Positions 48,796-56,583 of a stretch of DNA of 57,356 nucleotides are shown piece after piece. The first letter of the stretch is position 1; every line of letters begins with the position of its first letter. This stretch comes from Nanobdellati archaeon. Its GTDB lineage: Archaea; Nanobdellota; Nanobdellia; Woesearchaeales; JAADFO01. The stretch is from assembly GCA_013152815.1 (NCBI GenBank), contig JAADFO010000072.1, positions 1 to 57,356 of the forward strand, read 5' to 3'. The notes below the pieces were generated by a model. The model was not told the origin of the DNA, made no database searches, and saw only the letters and a program-made list of their open reading frames with translations. A program made the position numbers and the translations under genes.

Positions 48796-51606
48796 CTAGA
48801 TGCCGAGGACATTCTCGACGATCCTTTTGACATTGATCTTGCCGCCTTCGCTGCGAGAGACGTCGATACCGTCCTCGCCGTACTTGAACTGGATCATCTT
48901 GTTGGTGGCGTCCCGCACAGTATGGTCATAGTCGACCTTGAGGTCCTGCATGGCATTGGCGAGGCGACGGTAGAGGTAGCCTGACTTCGGTGTCCGAAGA
49001 GCCGTATCCATGAGTGAATCCCTTCCGGTCATGCCCATGAAGAAGAACTCGGAAGGGCTCAGGCCGTTCTTGAATCCTGCTTTGATGAATCCTCTCGCCT
49101 CAGAGCTCCGATCATGCTTCTTGAAGGCAGAGAGGGTGGTGTCATTATAGCCGTTATCTATGCGTTTCCCCCGCATGGCCTGCTGACCCACACAGGCTGC
49201 CATCTGTGCAAGATTGAGAAGGTTTCCTCTCGCTCCTGAAGATGCCATGATCATGGTATGGGAGTTCTGGTCAGAATAGGTCGCCACCAGCTGGCCTGTC
49301 TCGTTCCTTGCCTGGTTGAGCGTGTCCAGGATCCGCAGTTCCAGGGTCTCCATGAGACTCCTGCTGGGGAATGCGTCCAACTTGCCGGCATGATAGTCCT
49401 CGATCAGCTGTGCGACCATCACATCAGCTCGGTTGATGACATCCTTGATCTTCGCCTTGGCATGTGCAGGGAGGTCGGTATCAGAGATGGGGGTGGTGAA
49501 ACCATGCAGCTGAAGGACCCTGGTGCCCAGCTTGAAGATGTTTCCGAGTATCTTGATGGTCATGGCAGCGCCATACTTCTTATGGATGGTCCTCAGGAGC
49601 AGGCCTTGCCCTTCTCCCAGGGTCGCCTTGTCCAGATGACCTTTTATGACCTTTCCGTTCTTTATCTTGACCGGCTCTCCGTCGTTCGATTGGCCATTGA
49701 AGGAGAAGTCCGACGGGAGAAGCACCGAGAACAGTTCCTTGCCGGTGATGATGTCTTTCTTGGGAAGCTTGCTGAAGTCGCTTACGCCGATGCTGAAGAG
49801 GAGACCTGCTGCCTGCTGTCGGTCGAAGGAGAGCTCCTTGGTCAGCATATAGTTTCCGGAGATCGCGTCCTGGACACAGCCGATGATGGAAAGCCCGTAA
49901 CGTGGAGAGATGAGCTGGGTCTCGACTTCCATCAGGAGTTCTGCCTCTGCTCTCGCCTCCTCTGTCTGGGGGATGTGCAGGTTCATCTCGTCGCCGTCGA
50001 AGTCTGCATTGTAAGGAGCGCAGACGGCGGGGTTGAGCCGGAAGGTCCTTCCCGGAAGCACCCTGATCCTGTGGCACATCATGCTCATACGATGCAGGGA
50101 GGGTTGCCTGTTGAAGACAGCGATGTCACCGTCCATGAGATGGCGTTCCACATGATACCCCGGCTGGAGCTCTTCGAGGACCTGCTCCTTGGACTCTTCG
50201 GTGATCTTTTTCTTCTTTCCGTCGGGCCGGACGATGTAGTTTGCGCCGGGATAGACACCGGGTCCTCGTTCGACGAATTTCTTCAGATAGGCCATGTTCC
50301 ATTCGGTCAGGGTCTCCGGGACGCTCAGTTTCATGGCCACGACCCTGGGAACGCCGACCTCGTCGATGGCGATCATGGGATCGGGAGAGATGACCGTACG
50401 GGCAGAGAAGTTGGTCCTCTTGCCGGCGAGATTGTAGCGGATGCGTCCCTCTTTGCTTTTGATCCTTTCGGTGATGGTCTTCAGGGGCTGTCCGCTCCTA
50501 TGTCGGGCCGGAGGAAGCTGCGCAACATCATTGTCGAAGAAGGTGGTCACATGGTACTGCAAGAGATCCCAAAGGTCCTCTATGATTATCTCAGGAGCGC
50601 CTGCGTTGATGTTCTCGAAAAGACGCTGGTTGATCCGGACGATGTCTCCCAGCTTGTGGGTGAGATCATCCTCTGAGCGTTCACCGCTCTCGAGGGTTAT
50701 GGATGGCCGCATGGTCACCGGAGGGATCGACAGGACGGTGAGGACCATCCATTCAGGTCTTGCCACCTCGGGATTGAGCCCCAGGAGCTCCAGATCATCA
50801 TCAGGTATCTTCTCCAGACGCGTCCTGATCTCGATGGGGGTGAGCCGCTTATCGTTCTCCATGAAGGTGGATGGCTTCTCGAGGGTGATGGGATACTGTT
50901 TGGCGTTGGAATGGGGTGACTTGGTGGTGGCCTTCATGGTGGCGATGAGCTTCTTGATATAGATCCTCGCCTCTTCTTCGCCCTGTTCGGCCTCGATCTT
51001 CCGGAGTTTCGCCCGATAGACCTTGATCTTGTTCTCAGGGAGCAGGAGCCTGGAATTCTCCCGGTCGATGGAACGGAGTATGTTGAGGATCTTGCTGACG
51101 AACTTTATGTGGATGACCGGCCGGGCGAGCTCGATGTAGCCGAAATGTCCGAGACAGTCCTTGAGCTTCAGCCCGTCGGTGCGGCATTTGAGTCCCGGAT
51201 CGATGACGCCGAGACGGGTATCCATGAGACCGCCGTCCACCGGATATCCCTCCTTGTCGTAGAGCTCTGGCGTCACCACCTTTGCTTTGGCCATCTTCTT
51301 GATGATCTTCGGAGAGAACATGCCGAAGGTGATGGAGGAAATCTTACGATAGATGGGAGCTTCACTCATGACATCCCACGGTTCCTCGGGGGGTGTCTTG
51401 TCCTTTGCCGGTTCTTCCTCTCCGGCAGGAGCAGCGGTGGCTGTATCAGAGGACGTATCCTTCGGGTCGGCTGTGCCGGATGTCCCGGGATCGGCTGCTT
51501 CGGCAGCGGGGACTTCTGTCTCCTCTACTGCGACCGCAGGGTTCTCGTCCGCCGTCTCTACCTTCTCTGCCGTCTCTGCATCGGTTGGCTGTTCTTCTTT
51601 TTTCAT
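48796..51606 (-). CDS. rpoA1: DNA-directed RNA polymerase subunit A'
   Basis: N-terminal part of the largest subunit, with the catalytic NADFDGDEMN loop near residue 530. The 936-residue reading starts with about 78 residues of acidic, Ala/Glu/Pro/Thr-rich sequence not found in the family; conserved sequence starts at SEAPIYRKISSITFGMFSP. A start at ATG 51369 (M80) would give the usual length. Zinc ligands are eroded: site 1 reads CRTD...CLGH (one Cys lost), and site 2 reads DREN...SPHS where CxxC...CPHC is normal, so all four ligands are gone. Third gene of the rpoH-B''-B'-A'-A'' operon. Confidence 0.95.
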   Translation of the reverse strand: MKKEEQPTDAETAEKVETADENPAVAVEETEVPAAEAADPGTSGTADPKDTSSDTATAAPAGEEEPAKDKTPPEEPWDVMSEAPIYRKISSITFGMFSPKIIKKMAKAKVVTPELYDKEGYPVDGGLMDTRLGVIDPGLKCRTDGLKLKDCLGHFGYIELARPVIHIKFVSKILNILRSIDRENSRLLLPENKIKVYRAKLRKIEAEQGEEEARIYIKKLIATMKATTKSPHSNAKQYPITLEKPSTFMENDKRLTPIEIRTRLEKIPDDDLELLGLNPEVARPEWMVLTVLSIPPVTMRPSITLESGERSEDDLTHKLGDIVRINQRLFENINAGAPEIIIEDLWDLLQYHVTTFFDNDVAQLPPARHRSGQPLKTITERIKSKEGRIRYNLAGKRTNFSARTVISPDPMIAIDEVGVPRVVAMKLSVPETLTEWNMAYLKKFVERGPGVYPGANYIVRPDGKKKKITEESKEQVLEELQPGYHVERHLMDGDIAVFNRQPSLHRMSMMCHRIRVLPGRTFRLNPAVCAPYNADFDGDEMNLHIPQTEEARAEAELLMEVETQLISPRYGLSIIGCVQDAISGNYMLTKELSFDRQQAAGLLFSIGVSDFSKLPKKDIITGKELFSVLLPSDFSFNGQSNDGEPVKIKNGKVIKGHLDKATLGEGQGLLLRTIHKKYGAAMTIKILGNIFKLGTRVLQLHGFTTPISDTDLPAHAKAKIKDVINRADVMVAQLIEDYHAGKLDAFPSRSLMETLELRILDTLNQARNETGQLVATYSDQNSHTMIMASSGARGNLLNLAQMAACVGQQAMRGKRIDNGYNDTTLSAFKKHDRSSEARGFIKAGFKNGLSPSEFFFMGMTGRDSLMDTALRTPKSGYLYRRLANAMQDLKVDYDHTVRDATNKMIQFKYGEDGIDVSRSEGGKINVKRIVENVLGI

Positions 51607-51651
51607 GGGATATCCCGCCTGGTGATGATGTCGCTGTTGAAGATGAAGGTC

Positions 51652-53454
51652 TCAATATTTGTTGGTGAGCTTGATCTTCGGATAGACGCCGATACTGGAA
51701 AGCTCGTCGAGGAAAAGCTTGAATGCATAGCTTATCTCAACCAGCGATATCTCTGCATCCGAGCCGTGGATGGGGGACATGAACTGTTTCTTATAGTTGT
51801 CATAGTATCCCATCAGACCGCTCTTCTCGCAGACAGGGACCACGACCTTGTCGGAATCGAAGCGTTCCTTGAGGAGGAGCGAAGCGCCATGGGCGACAAA
51901 GGTGTCCTTCTCCATCTCTCCCAGCCTGAGGCCTCCCTCTTTTGCACGCCCTTCGGTGGGCTGTCGGGTGAGCAGCTGGATCGGACCACGGGCCCGTGAG
52001 TGGAGCTTGTTCGCCACCATGTGCTTGAGCTTGAGATAATACATGTTCCCGATGTAGATCTTGGCATCGAGCTTCTTGCCGGTGACACCGTCATACATGG
52101 TCTCGACGCCGTTCTCCCGGAAGCCCTGTTCCTTGAGCTCGGCCCGCAGATCCTCCTCGCTTTCTCCGTTGAAGGTCGTGCCGTCGATGAACCTGCTCGA
52201 GAGGGCACCGGTCTTGCCTGCGATGAGTTCGATGAGGTGGGAGATGGTCATCCTCGACGGGATGCCGTGGGGTGAGAAGATGATGTCCGGGATGATGCCG
52301 TTGACCGAGAAGGGCATGTCCGACTGCGGGACGACCATCGCGATGACGCCTTTCTGGCCATGCCTGGACGTGAACTTGTCGCCGATCTCCGGGATCCGCT
52401 GATCCCGTATCTTCACCTGGACAAGCTTGTTCCCTTCCTCGTTCTCTGAGATGATGACAAAATCGATGATGCCCTTCTGCCCGTGTTTGATGGAGACCGA
52501 ACTTTCCCTCCTGGTGGAGGAGGCGAGATTGTATTCGTCCATGCTGGAGAGGAACCGGGGAGGAGAGGTCTTGCCTATGATGACGTCTCCCTCGGCGACC
52601 TTTGCTTCGGGAAAGATGATGCCGTCATCGGTGAGGAGACGATAGTCATGTTCGCTCTTGTATCCCTTCACGTCCTTGTCAGGGATGCTGATCTCGTCGA
52701 TGAGCCCTCCGGAATAGCGGAGCTCTTCAGCGACGGCAGGACGATAGTAGGAAGACCTGCCGAGACCCCGGTCGAGGGAGCTCTTGTTGATGACGATGGC
52801 ATCCTCCATATTATAGCCGCCATAGCTCATGATGGCCACGACCATGTTCTGTCCTGCAGGATGCTGTTGATAGTCAGAGATGTCGTGCATGACCGTCTTG
52901 ACGATGGGAACCTGGGGCGTATGGAGCAGGTTGACGTCCATGTCGAGCCGGACAGCGAAGTTCGCTGCATAGAAACCCAGGGCCTGCTTCTGGTTCTTCG
53001 AACCTGCATTGAGCCGGGTGGACTGGTTATAGTTTCCATAGGGGACAAGAGAGGTGGAGAGACCGAGCATGGCAAGTGGGCTTATCTCAAGGTGTGTGTG
53101 CTCCGGAGTCAGATCGGCCTCGGTGAAGGCCACATAGGCAGACTCCTCTTCGTTGGCGTCGAGGTCCTCGATGATCCCCTGGCTGAGAAGATCAGACCAG
53201 GAGAGCTCGTTCCGTTTCAGCTGTTCGAGATGTTTTTCGGTCAGGAGAGGCCTTCCCTCATTGACGACGATCAGCGGACGTCGTGTCCTTCCTTTGGAAA
53301 GGTCGATGAGGATGCGGTCTCCCTGTTCATCATAATGGATGTTCAGGAGCTGAGAGATCTTTCCTTTTCTACGGTCCTGGATGACCCTATGGACATAGTC
53401 CTTGGGGTCTTTGACCAGGCCCACATATTCACCGTTGAGGTAGATGTCGGTCAT
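51652..53454 (-). CDS. rpoB1: DNA-directed RNA polymerase subunit B'
   Basis: C-terminal part of the second-largest subunit (600 residues). Contains SYGGYNMEDAIVINKSS, KFTSRHGQKGVIAMV, FSPHGIPSRMTISHLIELIAGK and GGLRLGEMEKD, all catalytic or structural family motifs. The C-terminal clamp zinc site, normally CxxC...CxxC, reads CEKS...SPIH, so two or three ligands are missing. Split from B'' as in methanogens and several other archaea. Confidence 0.96.
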   Translation of the reverse strand: MTDIYLNGEYVGLVKDPKDYVHRVIQDRRKGKISQLLNIHYDEQGDRILIDLSKGRTRRPLIVVNEGRPLLTEKHLEQLKRNELSWSDLLSQGIIEDLDANEEESAYVAFTEADLTPEHTHLEISPLAMLGLSTSLVPYGNYNQSTRLNAGSKNQKQALGFYAANFAVRLDMDVNLLHTPQVPIVKTVMHDISDYQQHPAGQNMVVAIMSYGGYNMEDAIVINKSSLDRGLGRSSYYRPAVAEELRYSGGLIDEISIPDKDVKGYKSEHDYRLLTDDGIIFPEAKVAEGDVIIGKTSPPRFLSSMDEYNLASSTRRESSVSIKHGQKGIIDFVIISENEEGNKLVQVKIRDQRIPEIGDKFTSRHGQKGVIAMVVPQSDMPFSVNGIIPDIIFSPHGIPSRMTISHLIELIAGKTGALSSRFIDGTTFNGESEEDLRAELKEQGFRENGVETMYDGVTGKKLDAKIYIGNMYYLKLKHMVANKLHSRARGPIQLLTRQPTEGRAKEGGLRLGEMEKDTFVAHGASLLLKERFDSDKVVVPVCEKSGLMGYYDNYKKQFMSPIHGSDAEISLVEISYAFKLFLDELSSIGVYPKIKLTNKY

Positions 53455-53511
53455 TTTGTTATCCTTTTGTTATTCTGATGATGTCTTATGATGATGTCCT
53501 GCGGGAGCAGC

Positions 53512-55020
53512 CTATGCTTTCACAGGGGGCTGCTGGGTCTTCATGCCGAGCAGTTTCAGCTGCTTGAGGATCTCGGGTGAATCAAGGGTGGTGGTGATGG
53601 ATGCGAGGAGGGAAAGGTTCTTCCGGAGACCGATGTTTGTCCCTTCAGGGGTTTCGATAGGACATAATCGTCCAAGATGGGTGGGATGCAGTTCTCTTGC
53701 CTGAAAATTCTCCTGGGTAGCGCTCAGGGGCGAGACGACCCGTTGGAGATGGGAAAGGGTCTCAAGGAAATTGAGCCGCTGGATACGCTGCGAGATTCCT
53801 GTCCTTCCGCCGACCCAGTTCCCGGTGGCCATGGCGCTGTAGATACGGGAGGTCAGGAGCTTGTCCCTGATGACCACCTTGATGGACGGGAATTTCCCAC
53901 GCTTCACGATCCGTTGAAAATTGTAGAGCAGGTCACTGATGAGCACCTTGAGGTTGACCCGGAACAGGTCGGCCAGAAGATCGCCGCTCATCTTGAGACG
54001 CTTGTTGATATAATGGTCCTTGTCGTCGACAGGGATGTCTCCCTCGGAGATGAGGACAAACCGTTTCAGCATCTTGGTGAGGTTGATGGCCTTGGTCATC
54101 CTGGTGTCTGCAGAGACGCCGATGTGAGGGAGCAGGTATTTGTCGAGTATCTCCTTGATGCGGTCGATGCGGATCTCCTTGCTTTGGGTGATGCCGACCT
54201 TCTTCGCGATGAAGTCGAGAGCTTCCTCCTGGGTCTTGATTGGCGCGAACTCCAGAAGATTGAGGACGATCCTGTCCTGATAGTCCTGCAGATCGATGGA
54301 TTCCAATATCTCCTGGTCTTTGATGAGCCCGAGGGCCTTGCAGACGATGATGAGCGGTATCCGGTTCACCCGGGTGAAGGTGAGGTAGTAGATCCCGTCC
54401 TTGAGCTTCTCCATGGTGTGGGGTATCTTGAAGGAACCCCGTTCAGAGAAGAGCTTGCCCATAAAGGCGCTCATCTTCGTCGGCGTGGATTCCACCATGA
54501 ACCGGTTGCTTGCGAGGTCCTCGATGGTCACCAAGACTTTCTCGGTGCCGTTGATGATGAAATACCCGCCGGGATCGTAGGGGTCTTCGCCGTTCTTGAT
54601 AAGTTCCTCTTTCGAGAGGTTGTGGAGATGGCAGTAGCGGGACTTGAGCATGATGGGCAGGTTGCCGATCTGGGTGACGAAAGATTCCCGTTGGACACCG
54701 TTGATGTGGGCGCTCACTTCGATGTACATAGGAGCGGAATAGGTTGTCTTCCGGAGACGGGCCTCGATGGGATAGATGTCACGCTTCGAACCGTCAGCCT
54801 CGGTGATTTCCGGCTTGGTCACCCATATCTTGTCCAGCTTGATCTTGAACTCGTCGATGTTCTGGGGGATGATGGTCGGCTCAATCTCCTTGTTCTCCTC
54901 GATGATCACCTTCAGCTCCTCGTCGATGAGCCTGTTGAAGCTGGCGATCTCAGAACCGACAAGAGAATGTTCCTCGAAATATTTCCGAAACAGCAGCTCT
55001 GTCCGTTCACGTTCATCCAT
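53512..55020 (-). CDS. rpoB2: DNA-directed RNA polymerase subunit B''
   Basis: N-terminal part of the second-largest subunit (502 residues): lobe, protrusion and fork, with GGYFIINGTEKVLVTIEDL and RELHPTHLGRLCPIETPEGTNIGL. The ATG at 55020 gives MDERERTELLFRKYF and overlaps the rpoH stop by 8 bp; an extension to 55191 would run over rpoH. Confidence 0.95.
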   Translation of the reverse strand: MDERERTELLFRKYFEEHSLVGSEIASFNRLIDEELKVIIEENKEIEPTIIPQNIDEFKIKLDKIWVTKPEITEADGSKRDIYPIEARLRKTTYSAPMYIEVSAHINGVQRESFVTQIGNLPIMLKSRYCHLHNLSKEELIKNGEDPYDPGGYFIINGTEKVLVTIEDLASNRFMVESTPTKMSAFMGKLFSERGSFKIPHTMEKLKDGIYYLTFTRVNRIPLIIVCKALGLIKDQEILESIDLQDYQDRIVLNLLEFAPIKTQEEALDFIAKKVGITQSKEIRIDRIKEILDKYLLPHIGVSADTRMTKAINLTKMLKRFVLISEGDIPVDDKDHYINKRLKMSGDLLADLFRVNLKVLISDLLYNFQRIVKRGKFPSIKVVIRDKLLTSRIYSAMATGNWVGGRTGISQRIQRLNFLETLSHLQRVVSPLSATQENFQARELHPTHLGRLCPIETPEGTNIGLRKNLSLLASITTTLDSPEILKQLKLLGMKTQQPPVKA

Positions 55021-55276
55021 CGATGACACCCCTATAATATACCGCCTCGCCGGCGGTAGGACTGGGCCGTATGATCTTGACCACATCATCGGGCTCCAGA
55101 CCAAGATGGGCGATGGCAGGATCAGAAAGCAATATCTTTGGCAACTCTTTGAGCGTGATGTGATATCTCTCGAGGAGTTCCTTCTTCTCACGTTCGCTGA
55201 CCTTCAGATGCTTTGGGATAAGCACATGGGTAAGTGGCGTGGTCCTCTTCTCTGCCTTCTTTTTGCGCGCTACCAT
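55013..55276 (-). CDS. rpoH: DNA-directed RNA polymerase subunit H (Rpo5)
   Basis: Homologue of the C-terminal domain of Rpb5. The 87-residue protein has THVLIPKHLKVSEREKKELL, LPKILLSDPAIAHLGLEPDDVV and GEAVYYRGVI, all typical. The start MVARKKKAEK at 55276 is preferred over an upstream codon. It opens the polymerase operon and starts 31 bp after the 3' end of tRNA-Lys. Confidence 0.93.
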   Translation of the reverse strand: MVARKKKAEKRTTPLTHVLIPKHLKVSEREKKELLERYHITLKELPKILLSDPAIAHLGLEPDDVVKIIRPSPTAGEAVYYRGVIDG

Positions 55277-55284
55277 AAGTTGTG

Positions 55285-55298
55285 ATGCCTCGAGGCAT
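55285..55298. promoter_or_regulatory. Palindrome between tRNA-Lys and rpoH
   Basis: atgcctcgaggcat is a perfect 14-bp palindrome located 8 bp before the rpoH ATG and 9 bp after the tRNA. It could be an operator or an RNA processing element. Confidence 0.4.
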
Positions 55299-55307
55299 GG
55301 AATCATA

Positions 55308-55441
55308 TGGGCCGGACGAGACTTCCGGACGCTCTTGTCGGTCTGCTCTGCTTTCGCGTTTTCGAACTCGCGACCACACGATTAAAAGTCGTGTGCTCTA
55401 GTGCCCAAACCACCAGGTTTTCCAGGCTGAGCTACCGGCCC
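55308..55441 (-). tRNA. tRNA-Lys(TTT) with two introns (D-loop and T-loop)
   Basis: Acceptor GGGCCGG/CCGGCCC, discriminator A. Anticodon arm CACGA-CTTTTAA-TCGTG is continuous and gives anticodon TTT. The D-loop carries 21 extra nt (55401-55421) after AGCCTGG, and the T-loop carries 39 extra nt (55322-55360) between TTCGAA and T. Removing both leaves a standard 74-nt tRNA-Lys with T arm GCGAG/CTCGT. Cut points may be off by 1-2 nt. Confidence 0.9.
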
Positions 55442-55527
55442 AGTGATTGTATGCTATTGTTCAGGAAGTCTCGGGTCCGTGCAGTCATGGTGTGGACCCT
55501 TTGACCGATGATCATTTGATGATGAAA

Positions 55528-55675
55528 CGCCCCGGCCGGGACTTTCTCAAGGCCAGGCACGTCCTGGGCTTGTTTCGAACCCGGGTCGAAGCCTCGACAG
55601 GGCTTCATGATAGTTCTCGCAGGGTTCCAAGGAGATTTCCTGGAGCATCCCTGGGCCGAGCTACACTACCGGGGC
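55528..55675 (-). tRNA. tRNA-Asp(GTC) with two introns (D-loop and T-loop)
   Basis: Acceptor GCCCCGG/CCGGGGC, discriminator G as expected for Asp. Anticodon arm AAGCC-CTGTCGA-GGCTT gives GTC and is uninterrupted. The D-loop has a 41-nt insert (55613-55653) after CTCGGCC and before TATCATG. The T-loop has a 32-nt insert (55542-55573) between TTCGAA and T, ending GAAAG as in tRNA-Pro. Removing both leaves 75 nt. Confidence 0.9.
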
Positions 55676-55995
55676 AATATGGATTGTTTTGTTGATTTCA
55701 TTAGCTAGCAATTGTTCTACGAGTTATCGGAGCTCATTTTCGGCTCTTTTGGCCCAAAGAAAGATTGCTGCAGCATTACGCCTGGGAAACACCATCCATT
55801 TAAAAAGCTTTGCTTTAGTAGGGGAGACCCCCTGCCATCGTCGACAGTTGTCCGGGAATATGATGGTGATTGCAGAGAGTTCATGATGCGTACCAGACCC
55901 CTTGGAGCGTTATGCTCTTCATAAATATTCTTCATGATATTCTTCATGAATATCAATTCTTCATGAATATAAAATATAAATATTCATCAGCAGGA
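55676..55995. other. Intergenic region with AT-rich ttcatgaa repeats
   Basis: No gene is seen between tRNA-Asp and tRNA-Tyr. A TATA-like catttaaaaag lies at about 55797. From about 55918 to 55990 the sequence repeats attcttcatga(a)tat three times plus partial copies; its core ttcatgaa is self-complementary. An unannotated small RNA cannot be excluded. Confidence 0.4.
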
Positions 55996-56122
55996 TCCCC
56001 CCACCCAGACTTGAACCGGGGACCTTTCGGTGACTATGCTGTCTGTTTGTCATCCAATCTTTTTCTAAAGACAGTCAAACAGAATCTACAGCCGAACGCT
56101 CTAGCCACTGAGCTATGGGGGG
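55996..56122 (-). tRNA. tRNA-Tyr(GTA) with a 54-nt intron
   Basis: Acceptor CCCCCCA/TGGGGGG has the C1-G72 pair typical of archaeal tyrosine tRNA; discriminator A. Anticodon stem TTCGG/CCGAA, loop CTGTAG...A, anticodon GTA. The intron (56032-56085) follows position 37. T arm CCCGG-TTCAAGT-CTGGG. A TATA box lies at 56159-56170. Confidence 0.92.
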
Positions 56123-56158
56123 TCATCGTCATGGTTCAGCGCTTCAGGAACTGGAGGG

Positions 56159-56170
56159 GTTATATAAAGT
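56159..56170 (-). promoter_or_regulatory. TATA box for tRNA-Tyr
   Basis: actttatataac on the minus strand, about 43 nt before the tRNA 5' end. Confidence 0.4.
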
Positions 56171-56583
56171 TTTCGCTGCCTTTGCTCGTCGACATGCCGC
56201 AGGGACAAAGGAGGCCGGGCAAATGCCTGCTTCAATCATCCATCTTTCGCCACTTTAGAGTAGATAAGCATAGAAACCTTTAAATATAAAGCGTGGTTCT
56301 CTTTTTGAAGAGTTCAGGCCTTGCAACAGCAGGGGCCATATAAAGAATCGTATAAGAATCGTATAAGAATCACATAAAATTCCCCTGGTTGCCCATTCCA
56401 GATTCGACAGAGAGCTTGAGAGTTCGTACCCGCATCCTGTGCTCTCGGTCTTATCCAGTTCAAGACATTCCAGACAGAAAAGACAGACAGGAAGCCAAAT
56501 CGTTTGTCAAAAAGAGGCTCAAAGGACATCGGAAAAGATGTTGATAGTGACAAATTTACACTGATAAATGAGGAGGCAAAAAA
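56171..56583. other. Upstream region of the TrmB-like gene with 11-bp repeats
   Basis: No gene is seen. At 56345-56377 the unit gaatcgtataa is present twice, with a third copy as gaatcacataa, period 11 bp, preceded by a related catataaag. A TATA-like tttaaatata lies at about 56279-56288. The array is 207 bp upstream of the next ATG. Confidence 0.45.

Noticed and set aside
49258-50676. 472-codon plus-strand frame opposite rpoA1
   Set aside because: Antisense shadow of RNA polymerase A' with no promoter or ribosome-binding site. Similar shadows opposite guaA (652-1551), the lyase gene (2232-3650), the protease gene (13387-14811) and the permease fusion (43745-45247) were rejected for the same reason.
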